A stretch of DNA of 64,000 nt from an uncultured Schlesneria sp. (GCA_903904835.1 CAIVEI010000045.1:1-64000), one strand, 5' to 3'. Positions 17,002 to 26,437 are shown, numbered from the stretch's first letter. Numbers and translations: made by a program. The notes: generated from the sequence alone by a model not told the origin.

Positions 17002-18831
17002 ATGTACCGGTATTTCGCGTTTCTTTTCCTGTTCGGAACGACCTCCACTCTGTTTGCTCAGGCACAGACCGATGCCAGCGCGACAGCGAAAAAAGAACAG
17101 ACGCCTGCCGCAGAGAAGCCGGCCGAAAAGAAGCTGACGGTGGCTCATATCGAAATTACGGGAAGTTATTCCGAAGGGGCTGGTGGAAGCGGGCTGTTCA
17201 GCGAAGTCGTTGAAACGTTGGGGGACGTGCTGCAACGACTGAAGAAGGCCGCCAGTGATGAAAACCTCGAAGCCGTCGTGCTGCACATTAACGGACCTCA
17301 TATCGGCTGGGCCAAGCTGAACGAGTTGCGGACAGGAATCGCGAAGATTCGTCAGAAAGGCCGCAAGGTCTATGCGTGGCTGGAAGGAGCTGACACAAAG
17401 GACTATCTGCTGGCTTCGGCCTGTGACCAGATCATTATCCCCGAATCGGGCATCGTTATGATGCCGGGGCTGCGAGCGGAGATTTCGTTCTACAAAAATC
17501 TGTTCGACATGCTTTCGATTCAGCCCGAGATGCTGAGGGTTGGCGAATTCAAATCGGCTGCGGAACCATACAGCCGATCGGAAATGAGTCCCGCTTTCCG
17601 TGAAGAAATGGAAGCGATCATCGACGATTACTTCCGTCAGATCGTCGAAATGGTCTCGACCTCGCGCAAACTGACGGCCGAACAAGTGACATCGATCATT
17701 GATACCGGCCTGTTTTCAGCGGAAGACGCCAAGAAGGTCGGACTGATCGATCATGTTGGTTATGAAGATCACATTACAACGCTGATCAAAGGGGACCAGA
17801 AAGACGTTGAGATCAAGTACACCAAGGGTTACGGCAAAAAGAAGTTTGATACCGATTTCAGCGGCTTTTCCGGCATGGCCAAAATGATGAACATGCTGAT
17901 GGGGGTGGAACCATCGTCACGAAAATCGTCAAACGCCAAGATTGCCATCATCAGTGCCGTCGGTCCGATCATGTCGGGTTCCAGCCAGAGCGACTTCTTC
18001 GGTGACGAATCGATGGGATCGGCAACGATGATCAAGGCGATCCGGCAAGCTCGCGACGACGCGACGGTCAAAGCGGTTGTGCTGCGTGTCGACAGCCCTG
18101 GCGGAAGTGCGCTGGCGAGCGACTTGATGTGGCACGAACTGGAAACGCTTGATGGCAAAAAGCCGCTGATCGTCAGCATGGGAGACACCGCCGCAAGTGG
18201 TGGTTATTACATCGCGATGGGTGCGGATCGAATCTTTGCTGAACCAGGGACACTGACCGGTTCGATCGGTGTCGTCGGTGGCAAAATTGCCTTGGAAAAG
18301 TTCTATGCTAAAGTCGGGATCACTTCGAGTGTCGTTCAGAAGGGTAAGAATGCCGGGGTCCTCAGTACCACGAAACCGTGGACGGATACCGAGCGCGACG
18401 CCATGCAGAAAATGATGAACGATATCTATGCCCAGTTCACCAAAAAGGCGGCTGCCGGTCGGAAGATGGAGTATGAAAAGCTGGAGAAAATGGCTCGCGG
18501 CCGCGTTTACACGGGAGTCCAGGCGTTATCACTCGGTTTAATCGACGAACTGGGGACGCTGGACGACGCGATTGCTCACGCGAAAAAGGCGGCGGGAATT
18601 GATCCAGAAACCAAACTCGAACGTTTGAACCTGCCAAAACCAACCAGCCCGTTTGAAGCCTTGTTCGGTCCAATCGATCCTGCCGCGAGTATCGGTGCTG
18701 GCATGGCAAAATCGTGGCTGAATCAGCTTCCCCCCGAGATTTCATCTCAATTAAAGAATCTGGAAGTGTATGATGTGCTGGCCCGTGAGAAGTTTCTCAC
18801 CGTGATGCCGTATCAATTGATGATTAAGTAA
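17002..18831 (+). CDS. sppA: Signal peptide peptidase SppA (peptidase S49, double domain)
   Basis: The 609-residue protein has an N-terminal signal sequence (MYRYFAFLFLFGTTSTLFAQ) and two S49 halves, as in the long 67-kDa SppA type. The catalytic Lys lies in the first half (GEFKSAAEPYSRSEMS, about residue 184) and the nucleophile Ser in the second (GDTAASGGYYIAMGAD, about residue 397), with the DSPGGSA and GSIGVVGG motifs around it. The family degrades cleaved signal peptides in the membrane. The start is ATG 17002, with AGGAGG five bases upstream. It lies 17 bases before the pseudopilin genes and is probably the first gene of that operon. Confidence 0.93.
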   Translation: MYRYFAFLFLFGTTSTLFAQAQTDASATAKKEQTPAAEKPAEKKLTVAHIEITGSYSEGAGGSGLFSEVVETLGDVLQRLKKAASDENLEAVVLHINGPHIGWAKLNELRTGIAKIRQKGRKVYAWLEGADTKDYLLASACDQIIIPESGIVMMPGLRAEISFYKNLFDMLSIQPEMLRVGEFKSAAEPYSRSEMSPAFREEMEAIIDDYFRQIVEMVSTSRKLTAEQVTSIIDTGLFSAEDAKKVGLIDHVGYEDHITTLIKGDQKDVEIKYTKGYGKKKFDTDFSGFSGMAKMMNMLMGVEPSSRKSSNAKIAIISAVGPIMSGSSQSDFFGDESMGSATMIKAIRQARDDATVKAVVLRVDSPGGSALASDLMWHELETLDGKKPLIVSMGDTAASGGYYIAMGADRIFAEPGTLTGSIGVVGGKIALEKFYAKVGITSSVVQKGKNAGVLSTTKPWTDTERDAMQKMMNDIYAQFTKKAAAGRKMEYEKLEKMARGRVYTGVQALSLGLIDELGTLDDAIAHAKKAAGIDPETKLERLNLPKPTSPFEALFGPIDPAASIGAGMAKSWLNQLPPEISSQLKNLEVYDVLAREKFLTVMPYQLMIK

Positions 18832-18848
18832 ATGATCCCAGGGATAAT

Positions 18849-19571
18849 GTGATTTTAAAACGGAAAGCTGCGAAAATGGGTGTCACTGGCGGTTGCTTTG
18901 AGCCACCAGTGTCGTCTCATTTCGCGGCTGGAAAGCAAGATCAGTGGCGAGTGACGACGCACGCCGGTGGCATCCGGAGCGGGTTCACACTCCTGGAGGT
19001 CATGCTGGTTTTAGGGGTTCTTGCGGTTTTTGCAGGAATGACGGTTCCGTCCGTCATGCGAATGTTTGGCCAGCAAAAACTGACAGGGTCGGCAGAACGA
19101 GTTCGTTCCGCGATTGCGAGCACTCGGATCAGGGCGATCGAGTCGGGGATCATCTACCAGTTCTGCTGCGAAACGAACGGTAGTCGTTATGTCGTTGTCC
19201 CGTTCGAACCCGACCATGCCAATTCACAGCAGGGTGGTGGAGCGACGCTGCTGAGTCGAGCGGCAGGGCGCTTGCCAGCCGGAATCGTTTTCAGTTCGGT
19301 CAATTTCCGAGGGGCCGGTGCAACCTCCGGTACGCCGGCCGCAGCGGGTAGCTCACATAAACTGATGCCAGGGGCACTGGACGGGCTTCCCAATGCGGGA
19401 GATCTTGCAGGTGCCAACTGGTCGACGCCGGTGCTGTTCCATCCAGACGGGGCTGCGAACGCTGATCTCGAAATCACTATTAGTGATCCGAAAATGCAGC
19501 ATATTAAACTTCGAATTCGTGCGTTTACGGGTGCGGTCAGTATGGAAAGACTTGTTGCGGGGAAGCGGTAA
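18849..19571 (+). CDS. gspH: Type II secretion minor pseudopilin GspH/FimT-like
   Basis: The 240-residue prepilin has cleavage motif RSG/FTLLEVM at residues 44-50, with Gly at -1 and Glu at +5, followed by a hydrophobic helix (LVLGVLAVFAGMTVPSVM). The globular part ends in LRIRAFTGAVSMERL, matching GspH. Such pseudopilins cap the periplasmic pseudopilus after cleavage by prepilin peptidase. GTG 18849 follows AGGGA by five bases; an in-frame ATG at 18876 is possible. The leader is unusually long (45 residues). The stop overlaps the next ATG by one base. Confidence 0.8.
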   Translation: MILKRKAAKMGVTGGCFEPPVSSHFAAGKQDQWRVTTHAGGIRSGFTLLEVMLVLGVLAVFAGMTVPSVMRMFGQQKLTGSAERVRSAIASTRIRAIESGIIYQFCCETNGSRYVVVPFEPDHANSQQGGGATLLSRAAGRLPAGIVFSSVNFRGAGATSGTPAAAGSSHKLMPGALDGLPNAGDLAGANWSTPVLFHPDGAANADLEITISDPKMQHIKLRIRAFTGAVSMERLVAGKR

Positions 19572-20011
19572 TGAATCGTCACTGTGACAGATCAGGATTG
19601 ACGCTACTCGAAATTGTCCTTTCCTTGGCACTTTTCAGTATTGCAGCTGCGGCACTATCGCAATTGGCCTGGAACGGAAGCCGAGCGACGGTGCAGGCTC
19701 GATTAAAGACACAAGCCACGATTCGGTGTGAGGCCAAACTGAATGAAATTCTGGCGGGTGTCGAACAAATGACTTCCAAGTCAGGCGTTCCCTTTCCCGA
19801 CGACAGTCATTGGTCTTGGAGTGAGGTGGTCACGCCAAGCAGTCATGCTGAACTGGTTCAACTGGATGTGACAGTCAGTCATCGAAGCAAAAGCCGCCTG
19901 GCCAGTATTGATGTGACATTACGTCGATGGGCACGTGAGCAGACGATCTTCGTGCAAGGGGCAACCCAAACGAAAGAGGAAATCGAAAAAATGGAGGCGC
20001 GAACTCAATGA
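19571..20011 (+). CDS. gspI: Minor pseudopilin GspI-like
   Basis: The 146-residue protein has a short leader and the site RSG/LTLLEIVLSLALFSIAAAAL (Gly9/Leu10, Glu +5). The conserved RCEAKLNEILAG helix fits GspI, which pairs with GspJ and GspK at the tip of the pseudopilus. It overlaps gspH by one base and gspJ by four, so translation is coupled. The body is short and diverged; assignment rests on the motif and gene order. Confidence 0.75.
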   Translation: MNRHCDRSGLTLLEIVLSLALFSIAAAALSQLAWNGSRATVQARLKTQATIRCEAKLNEILAGVEQMTSKSGVPFPDDSHWSWSEVVTPSSHAELVQLDVTVSHRSKSRLASIDVTLRRWAREQTIFVQGATQTKEEIEKMEARTQ

Positions 20012-21225
20012 AACGCCAACATGCGGGCTTCATTCGAGATGAGATACGGGCAACAGCTCAGTCTCGTTTCTTCTTATCGATGATTTCTGAAACAAATTCT
20101 GGCCAAATGGAATCGGATCGTCGCTTACGATTCAAGACTCGGTCACGGAATTCGCGATCGGCATTTACATTACTGGAAACGATGCTGGCTCTGTCACTTT
20201 CTGCGATGTTGCTTGCCGGTATTTATGCTGCTATTGACCAATCCTGGAAGGTGTCGGCCAGCGGACGCGAAGAAATGGAACGAGCACAACTGGCTCGCGC
20301 TTTGATTCACAAGATTGAAGTCGATATCCGAGCAATCACGTTCGTTCCTCCGCCACCCGTGGACCCCACGGCAACCGATAGTTCTTCCAGTTCCACTACG
20401 AGTAGTTCTGGTTCGGGAGGTTCGGGGGGGGCATCTGGTGGTTCCGGCGGCGGCGGAGGCTCTTCGGGAGGCTCTGGAGGAGGTGGCGGAGGAGGTGGCG
20501 GAGGTGGCGGAGGTTCGTCAGGAGGTGGTTCAGGTGGAGGTTCGTCGGGGGGCTCCCGCAGTTCGTCGGGCGGCTCGTCCAGTTCGTCAGGTTCGAAAGG
20601 CTCCTCCGGGTCATCGAGTTCGTCAAGTTCATCGAGTACATTTGGTCTGGCAGCTTCGCAGGGGTCCAGTACATCGAGTACGGCATCAACGACAACAGAC
20701 ACGGAAACGACAGGTCCGAATTCGAAAAGTCTTGGTGTTCGAGGAACGAATCAGAAATTGGAAATCAGTATCGCTCGACCAAGACGCGATCTGCTTCCGG
20801 GCACGCAATCAAGTGGGGGCGCGTCTCAAACGAGTGACCTGCGGCAAGTTTCTTACACGTTTCTCCCGGCGGGGTCTGGTTCATTGAGTGGGCTGGTGCG
20901 AACCGAGGGTGACCGGATGGCGGTTGAGGTTGCCGAGGCGAATGGTGGGGCATCGACTCAGATGTCGCAGTCTCAGGTTCTTGCCCCCGAAGTGACGGCC
21001 TTTCAGATTCGTTATTTTGATGGCCGCACGTGGGCCGAAACGTGGGATACAGAAACCATGACGACGGCCCGAATCCCGCGCGCCATTGAAGTCTCGTTCG
21101 CGTTTCCTCCCCCGAAACGTCCGCGATCAATTTTCAGTACCGGGGTCAGTAGCTCGATGAATAAATTTCGGACGGTCATCCTGATTCCCGTTTCGGACCC
21201 CTATCCGCAGGATTTCGTACAATGA
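20008..21225 (+). CDS. gspJ: Minor pseudopilin GspJ-like with Gly/Ser tract
   Basis: The 405-residue protein has a 52-residue leader and the site RSA/FTLLETM, with Ala instead of Gly at -1, then a hydrophobic helix. The GspJ-like body resumes with LEISIARPRRDLLPG, VSYTFLPAGSG, LAPEVTAFQIRYFDGRTWAETWD and IPRAIEVSF. Between them, residues 125-230 are almost only Gly, Ser and Thr, a flexible insert absent from normal GspJ. The gene overlaps gspI and gspK by four bases each. The minus-strand frame with poly-Pro is a shadow of the tract. Confidence is good for pseudopilin and fair for J. Confidence 0.78.
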   Translation: MKRQHAGFIRDEIRATAQSRFFLSMISETNSGQMESDRRLRFKTRSRNSRSAFTLLETMLALSLSAMLLAGIYAAIDQSWKVSASGREEMERAQLARALIHKIEVDIRAITFVPPPPVDPTATDSSSSSTTSSSGSGGSGGASGGSGGGGGSSGGSGGGGGGGGGGGGGSSGGGSGGGSSGGSRSSSGGSSSSSGSKGSSGSSSSSSSSSTFGLAASQGSSTSSTASTTTDTETTGPNSKSLGVRGTNQKLEISIARPRRDLLPGTQSSGGASQTSDLRQVSYTFLPAGSGSLSGLVRTEGDRMAVEVAEANGGASTQMSQSQVLAPEVTAFQIRYFDGRTWAETWDTETMTTARIPRAIEVSFAFPPPKRPRSIFSTGVSSSMNKFRTVILIPVSDPYPQDFVQ

Positions 21226-22958
21226 AAAGACAAGCGGAATCCCAATTGTTTTTACGGGGGCTTTGCGTCAGTGGTCGCAGTTCGAAGTCGAAGCCGTCTG
21301 CCCGCTGGGGCAGTGTGCTGCTGCTGGTTGTCGTCGTGATAGCGATGCTGACATTGGCGGCATTCAACTTTGCTCAATCGATGACGACGGAAATGGAAGC
21401 GGCGTCGATGTACACGCTGGATGTACAGTCGCGTATCACTGCCGATTCGGGTGTGGAATTCGTGGCGGCGCTGCTCGGCAACCGGCAAACAACGGTGGCA
21501 GAAAATCTGATCCATAACCCTTCGCTATTTATGGGGCGAGTTGTCTCGGCATCACCTCATTTACGCGCCAACAGCCGATTTACGATCATCGCGCCCGTTG
21601 AACACGACTCGAAAAACGGTGCGATTCGTTATGGGCTGATGGACGAGTCGGCCAAGCTGAATCTCAACTATCTTCCCAACATGGGGCTCAGCAACGATGA
21701 CCTCGATACTCTGTTGCTGAATATTCCAAATATGACCACCGATATCGCCGATTCTATTCTCGATTGGATGGATGCAGACGATACAAAGAACCCATACGGT
21801 GCAGAATCAGAGGATTATCAGCAGATGAATCCACCGTATAAAGCGAAAAACGGTCCCTTCGAAACGATCGACGAATTACTGCTCGTCAAAGGGGTCACTC
21901 CGACGCTTCTTTACGGTGAGGATGCCAACCGAAACGGGTTACTCGATCCGAACGAAAACGACGGTGACAAAAGTCCGCCCCTGGATAATGCGGATGGTGT
22001 ACTGGATCACGGTTTTGTCGCTTATTTCTCGGTCCACGGCCGCGAAACCAATCGTAAAAAAGACGGCAAACTCAAAATTAACGTGAATGACGGTTTCTTG
22101 ACCGACCTTTACGACGCCTTGGCAGAAGCGTTCGACGAAGATACGGCCAAGTTCATTGTTGGTTATCGTATCAACGGTCCATCAACCCCGACGGCAACCT
22201 CAAAAACGAATCCGGTTGCGGCCTCGACGAAACTCACTGCAAACTCATCGTCGACAACAACTTCAACAGCTCCTCAATCAATTCAGGATCAGGAGGCCGC
22301 AGCGAGTCTGACAGACTTTCTCGCATTCGTGACGAAATCGGGCGGTTCCGTCACACGAGGAGGAATCGATCTTTCAAAGGGCGGCTCGCCCAAAGGAAAT
22401 ATCGAATCGCTTTGGGAATTGATCGGCACAAAGACCTCAGTCAAAGTTAATGGCACGACAACAACTCTTACTAGTCCCTGGTCAAGCGACGCCGGTTCAA
22501 TCTCGACGGTCTTGCCAGAACTGCTTGATAAGCTGACGACGACCAAAGAGGAATACCTCGAAGGGCGAATCAACATTAATCAGGCGCGTCGGGAGATTCT
22601 GTTGGGGCTTCCGACAATGACAGAGGAAATTGTCAATGCCATCGTCGCGGCACAGCGGCTTGATTCGAATGGTCAGCCTTCTCTCGATACGATCCGACAG
22701 CACACAACCGCCGCCTGGCTGTATGCCGAAGGAATCGTCGACATTCCGGGCATGATGAACCTGGACCCTTACATCACGTCACATGGCGATGTTTACCGGG
22801 TTCAGGTTCTTGGATTTTTCGATGGAGGTGGACCAGTCTCACGGATTGAAGCCATGATCGACAGCACACAACTTCCGCCTCGCGTCATCGCTCAACGAGA
22901 CCTCAACGAACTTGGACGCGGCTATTCGAGGTCACATCTTCTGCAGATCGCGAAGTGA
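21222..22958 (+). CDS. gspK: Type II secretion minor pseudopilin GspK
   Basis: The 578-residue protein has a basic leader and the hydrophobic stretch GSVLLLVVVVIAMLTLAAF without the usual Glu +5, as in GspK. It has the GspK hallmarks: LMDESAKLNLNYLP, the helical domain with ILDWMDADD, NGPFETIDELLLVKGV and a C-terminal INVNDGF/RININQARREILLGLP helix-hairpin region. GspK starts the pseudopilus tip with GspI and GspJ. It is longer than typical (about 320 residues) because of Asp-rich and Thr/Ser-rich inserts (about 330-360). It is last in the operon; the core T2SS genes are not in this window. Confidence 0.85.
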   Translation: MKRQAESQLFLRGLCVSGRSSKSKPSARWGSVLLLVVVVIAMLTLAAFNFAQSMTTEMEAASMYTLDVQSRITADSGVEFVAALLGNRQTTVAENLIHNPSLFMGRVVSASPHLRANSRFTIIAPVEHDSKNGAIRYGLMDESAKLNLNYLPNMGLSNDDLDTLLLNIPNMTTDIADSILDWMDADDTKNPYGAESEDYQQMNPPYKAKNGPFETIDELLLVKGVTPTLLYGEDANRNGLLDPNENDGDKSPPLDNADGVLDHGFVAYFSVHGRETNRKKDGKLKINVNDGFLTDLYDALAEAFDEDTAKFIVGYRINGPSTPTATSKTNPVAASTKLTANSSSTTTSTAPQSIQDQEAAASLTDFLAFVTKSGGSVTRGGIDLSKGGSPKGNIESLWELIGTKTSVKVNGTTTTLTSPWSSDAGSISTVLPELLDKLTTTKEEYLEGRININQARREILLGLPTMTEEIVNAIVAAQRLDSNGQPSLDTIRQHTTAAWLYAEGIVDIPGMMNLDPYITSHGDVYRVQVLGFFDGGGPVSRIEAMIDSTQLPPRVIAQRDLNELGRGYSRSHLLQIAK

Positions 22959-23051
22959 TTTGGTAGCAAATCAAACGTCGAAATTTCGATTGTGTGCCAC
23001 TGCATTGTAGTCTTCGGAGAAACAGTGTCTTCTCCTTTTGTCGCTCAAAGA

Positions 23052-23081
23052 GCACTGCTTGACCGAAGACGGTCACGCAGT
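23052..23081. repeat. Hairpin repeat with CCGAAGACGG core
   Basis: The near-palindrome CACTGCTTGACC-GAAGAC-GGTCACGCAGTT lies downstream of gspK. A diverged relative (GTGCCACTGCATTG...CAGTG) lies just before it near 22993. It belongs to the same family as the perfect copy at 55536. It may help end gsp transcription. Confidence 0.5.
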
Positions 23082-23240
23082 TGCAGTTCAAATCTTCGGA
23101 ACACAAAACTCGGTTGGTAATGATCAATCCGCGATCGCACTGGGAAACAATCCATCGCCTATGAGTCGTGCCGACGGTATGATACGTTCAAGTGAATCAC
23201 GTCAGTATTGAGACGTCGAATAAATGTTGAAAGGTCAATC

Positions 23241-24380
23241 ATGCCTCGAATGTTACCAGTCTTGTCTTTGTTCCTGTTGTCAGGAGTGATGCTTTGCCTG
23301 GGGCCTGCACTGGCCGCTGAGACGATTGGTCCCAAAGCAGATCAATGGGCCAGATCGCGACTTCGAGGTGCAAATTTCCTCAAGACGACTCAGGCCACGG
23401 ATGGAAGCTGGACATCACCACAGTCGCCAGGTATCTCGGGCCTGGTCACCTTTTCATTACTCCAAAGTGGCATTCCGGCCAGCGATCCCGTTGTGGAAAA
23501 GGGACTTAAACATCTCGAAACATTCATTCAGCCTGACGGCGGGATTTATGCTCCTAAAAGCTATCACAGTAACTACGAAACGGCGATCTGCCTGCTGGCG
23601 TTCAACGCAGCCAACGTCGGCGGCAAATACGACGACTTACTCAAGAAAGCCGATAAATACCTCCGTAAGCTGCAATGGGACGAGAGTGAAAAGACGGACA
23701 AATCCGACCCGAAATTTGGTGGGGCAGGCTATGGCCGAACCAATGATCGGCCCGATCTCTCGAACACGACGTTCTTCCTGGATGCACTGCAAGCGACCGG
23801 TGCAAAAGCCGACGACCCTGCCGTTCAAAATGCACTGGTCTTTCTCTCGCGATGTCAGAACCTGGAGTCAGAACACAATACGACCGCATTTTCATCGATG
23901 GTGAACGATGGCGGCTTTTATTACACACCCGCTGCCGGAGGGAATTCTCAAGCGGGCAACACGGAAAACGGTGGATTGCGTTCCTATGCCAGCATGACTT
24001 ATGCCGGTTTGAAGAGCATGGTTTTCGCCGGCCTGACGCCGGAGGACAAGCGAGTCAAAGCCGCACTGGAATGGATCACCAGGCATTACTCTGTCAAGGA
24101 AAATCCAGGGCTTGGTCAGCAGGGGCTGTATTACTACTTCCAGATTTTTGCCAAATCCTTTGCCACAATGAATCTTGATTATGCGATTGACGACGAGGGT
24201 AAACCGCACGACTGGCGCAAGGAACTTGCCGAACACCTGTTTGAGCTGCAACAGGACAACGGTGGCTGGCTGAACAAGAACGATCGCTGGTACGAAGGGG
24301 ACCCAAACCTGGCGACCGCCTATGTGCTGATGGCGATGAAATACTGTGAACCAAAGCCCATTGCGACCAAATCGCCCTGA
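23241..24380 (+). CDS. Exported prenyltransferase/squalene-oxidase-repeat protein
   Basis: The 379-residue protein has a signal peptide (MPRMLPVLSLFLLSGVMLCLGPALA/AET) followed by alpha/alpha-toroid repeats of the squalene-cyclase type: FLKTTQATDGSWTSP, LETFIQPDGGIY, GGAGYGRTNDRPDLSNTTFFLDAL, LFELQQDNGGWLN. The QxxDGxW motif recurs. The DxDD motif of squalene-hopene cyclases is not seen, so terpene cyclisation is not supported; the fold is shared with protein-binding relatives. Such exported forms are common in planctomycetes with unknown role. ATG 23241 has AAAGG six bases upstream, whereas an upstream in-frame start would spoil the signal peptide. Confidence 0.8.
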   Translation: MPRMLPVLSLFLLSGVMLCLGPALAAETIGPKADQWARSRLRGANFLKTTQATDGSWTSPQSPGISGLVTFSLLQSGIPASDPVVEKGLKHLETFIQPDGGIYAPKSYHSNYETAICLLAFNAANVGGKYDDLLKKADKYLRKLQWDESEKTDKSDPKFGGAGYGRTNDRPDLSNTTFFLDALQATGAKADDPAVQNALVFLSRCQNLESEHNTTAFSSMVNDGGFYYTPAAGGNSQAGNTENGGLRSYASMTYAGLKSMVFAGLTPEDKRVKAALEWITRHYSVKENPGLGQQGLYYYFQIFAKSFATMNLDYAIDDEGKPHDWRKELAEHLFELQQDNGGWLNKNDRWYEGDPNLATAYVLMAMKYCEPKPIATKSP

Positions 24381-24509
24381 ACGGCAACACCAGGATTTTT
24401 CTTCGTGAAAACAAGGATTCGCCAAAAAACGCGATTGCTTGATGGTCTTCCGGCAAGGACTGTTGACCTAAACAAAACGGGTGTTCGCCAGTGAAGATTG
24501 GCAGAGAGT

Positions 24510-24551
24510 CACCACGAAGGGGACGAAGACCGCGCTCTGTCCTTCGTGGTG
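24510..24551. terminator. Long hairpin between convergent genes
   Basis: An 11-base perfect stem (CACCACGAAGG / CCTTCGTGGTG) with a 20-base loop lies between the 3' ends of the prenyltransferase-repeat gene and the membrane-protein gene. The position suits a two-way terminator, but there is no T run. Confidence 0.45.
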
Positions 24552-24574
24552 GTCTGATGCCTTTCCGTCGCCCT

Positions 24575-25141
24575 TCAGCCATCAACAGCCAGGCCGTTTT
24601 CCAGCCGGATGCGTCGAACATCGGCGAGAACCTTATCGATCAGATCGCCGTTTCGTTCGAGTGCACGAAATTCAAGCCAGTTGACAAACAAATTGGCGAC
24701 GATTGTTGTGATTGCCACGATTGAATGGATGGCTCCTGGAGAATATCCAAACCATCCCTTAGCCTGCATCGGCGACGCGGGATCGGCAGCGGCGCCAAAT
24801 CCTCCTGTGATCACCAGCAGCGTGAAGCACAGGACCATGAATGGAATTGTGCGATACTTGATGGTTTGACTTTTCTTATGAATGCTAGCATCGAGGCGGT
24901 AAGCACTGGAGGTCTCTTCAATCCACCGACCTGTTCCCATGAAATAGGTCAGCACGATCGCATGGACCAGAGTCGCAAAGACCAGCGCCGCCAAGGCAGC
25001 CAGAAAGTGGTATTGCACCCCCGCTTGAACAGCAACAGTGCGTACTTTCGGGTCATCAATGGATAAACCCAAAACCATGGCCAGCAGCAACGACGCCGTA
25101 CTCAGAAACGCCAATGGCAGAAAAATGCGAACCATATTCAT
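24575..25141 (-). CDS. Four-helix integral membrane protein of unknown function
   Basis: The protein of about 188 residues has four predicted membrane helices (near IFLPLAFLSTASLLLAMVLGL, FLAALAALVFATLVHAIVLTYFMG, IPFMVLCFTLLVITGGFGAAAD and AIHSIVAITTIVANLFVNW), with a charged loop between helices 2 and 3 (GTGRWIEETSSAYRLD). I do not recognise a characterised family. The start is uncertain: MNMVRIF at 25141 puts the first helix near the N terminus, but frames from 25195 are open. It runs the same way as mcsB-mcsA but lies 3' of them with a 142-base gap, so it is probably a separate transcript. Confidence 0.65.
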   Translation of the reverse strand: MNMVRIFLPLAFLSTASLLLAMVLGLSIDDPKVRTVAVQAGVQYHFLAALAALVFATLVHAIVLTYFMGTGRWIEETSSAYRLDASIHKKSQTIKYRTIPFMVLCFTLLVITGGFGAAADPASPMQAKGWFGYSPGAIHSIVAITTIVANLFVNWLEFRALERNGDLIDKVLADVRRIRLENGLAVDG

Positions 25142-25283
25142 TCTCAAATAGCAGAAGATCCGGCAAATCATCGCCCGAATCGGACTGACCAACATGCCAG
25201 GTTAGTCGTCCGATTGGTTTAATAGGTCGTATCGGTCTTATAAGTCCCATTCTTTCAAACCATCCGGCGTTCGCCGAAACGAT

Positions 25284-26339
25284 TTAATTCCGCTCGTTTA
25301 ATCGCTGACGGATGTAATCAGCCCGCGCCACATTGCGCTCGACCGTCTCCAGCTTTTCGTGACGGATTTTTTGAAGGTGGGCTGGCTGCGTATGGATGAA
25401 CAGTTCGTTGATCGTTGGAATTTCCAGATCATCGATCAAGCCAAGATTTATCCCAAGTCGGACGCTGGAAAGCAGGTCCATTGTCTCTTCCGAACTAATC
25501 GTGCGAGCCGTTTTCAGGATTCCATACGCGCGTGAGACTTGGTCGTGCAAACCGCGACGGTTTTCGCTGACGAGGGCCTGACGGACGCGACGTTCGTACG
25601 ACACGATATTTGGTACAACATCCTGGATCGTTCGAATCAGGTGCTCTTCGCTTTTACCGAGAGTGACCTGATTCGAGATCTGGTAGAAGTCTCCCATGGC
25701 CTGACTTCCTTCGCCATATAACCCTCGCACGGCGAGGTTAATCTTCTGCAGTGCCTGAAAGACCTTCTGGATCTCTTTTGTGTGAACGAGTGCGGGAAGG
25801 TGCATCAGCACGCTGACGCGAATCCCCGTGCCACAATTCGTGGGGCAAGCGGTTAAGTAGCCCAGTTGGTCGTTAAATGCGTAAGTCCGGTCGGCCTCAA
25901 TCGCGTCATCAATCGCGTCAATTTCCAGCCAGCAATCGTCGAGTGCGAAACCACTGCGTAACACCTGAATCCGCAGATGATCTTCTTCATTGATCATCAC
26001 GCTGACGTTTTCCTCGTCACTGATACCCACACCGCGTTGGCCATGTGTTTCGGAGTGCTCGCGGCTGATCAATTGTCGTTCGACAAGCATTTGTCGGTCG
26101 ATCGTATCCAGTGAACTGACCGAGATATAGTTTAGTTTTCGTCCACCTGGATTCTTGGCGATCTGACGTCTTAGCAGTTCCTCGATCTCCGCTCGAGCAC
26201 GGTCGTCGGCACGGCTGGGAAACGAAAAATCTGCCAGATTCCGTGCCAGCCGAATCCGACTCGACATGACAATATCCGAATCAGGTCCTGTTGCTTTCAA
26301 CCACTCGCCGCTCGTGCGTGTTAAGGACTCGAGGTCCAC
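25284..26339 (-). CDS. mcsB: Protein-arginine kinase McsB
   Basis: The 351-residue protein belongs to the guanido-kinase fold family: SSRIRLARNLADFSFP near the N terminus and YLTACPTNCGTGIRVSVLMHLPAL around the catalytic Cys165. The rest follows McsB, including MGDFYQISNQVTLG and the SSVRLGINLGLIDDLEI segment. McsB phosphorylates arginines, marking proteins for ClpC-ClpP degradation in Bacillus. The GTG start has GAAGGAA upstream. mcsA lies directly upstream in the same direction, as in Firmicutes; ctsR and clpC, which complete the Firmicute operon, are not next to it here. Confidence 0.93.
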   Translation of the reverse strand: MDLESLTRTSGEWLKATGPDSDIVMSSRIRLARNLADFSFPSRADDRARAEIEELLRRQIAKNPGGRKLNYISVSSLDTIDRQMLVERQLISREHSETHGQRGVGISDEENVSVMINEEDHLRIQVLRSGFALDDCWLEIDAIDDAIEADRTYAFNDQLGYLTACPTNCGTGIRVSVLMHLPALVHTKEIQKVFQALQKINLAVRGLYGEGSQAMGDFYQISNQVTLGKSEEHLIRTIQDVVPNIVSYERRVRQALVSENRRGLHDQVSRAYGILKTARTISSEETMDLLSSVRLGINLGLIDDLEIPTINELFIHTQPAHLQKIRHEKLETVERNVARADYIRQRLNERN

Positions 26340-26437
26340 GTCTATTCCTTCAATGGTGTAGTTGCTGAAAAGCGCCGATCAAAACAAAATGCGGATCTTA
26401 TGTCACTGGATTACAGTTTACCGTGACAAATCCGTTT

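Noticed and set aside
25200-25250. Imperfect 9-base tandem pattern (ATAGGTCGTATCGGTCTTATAAG)
   Set aside because: Resembles decayed short tandem repeats but is too short and diverged to claim as a repeat array.
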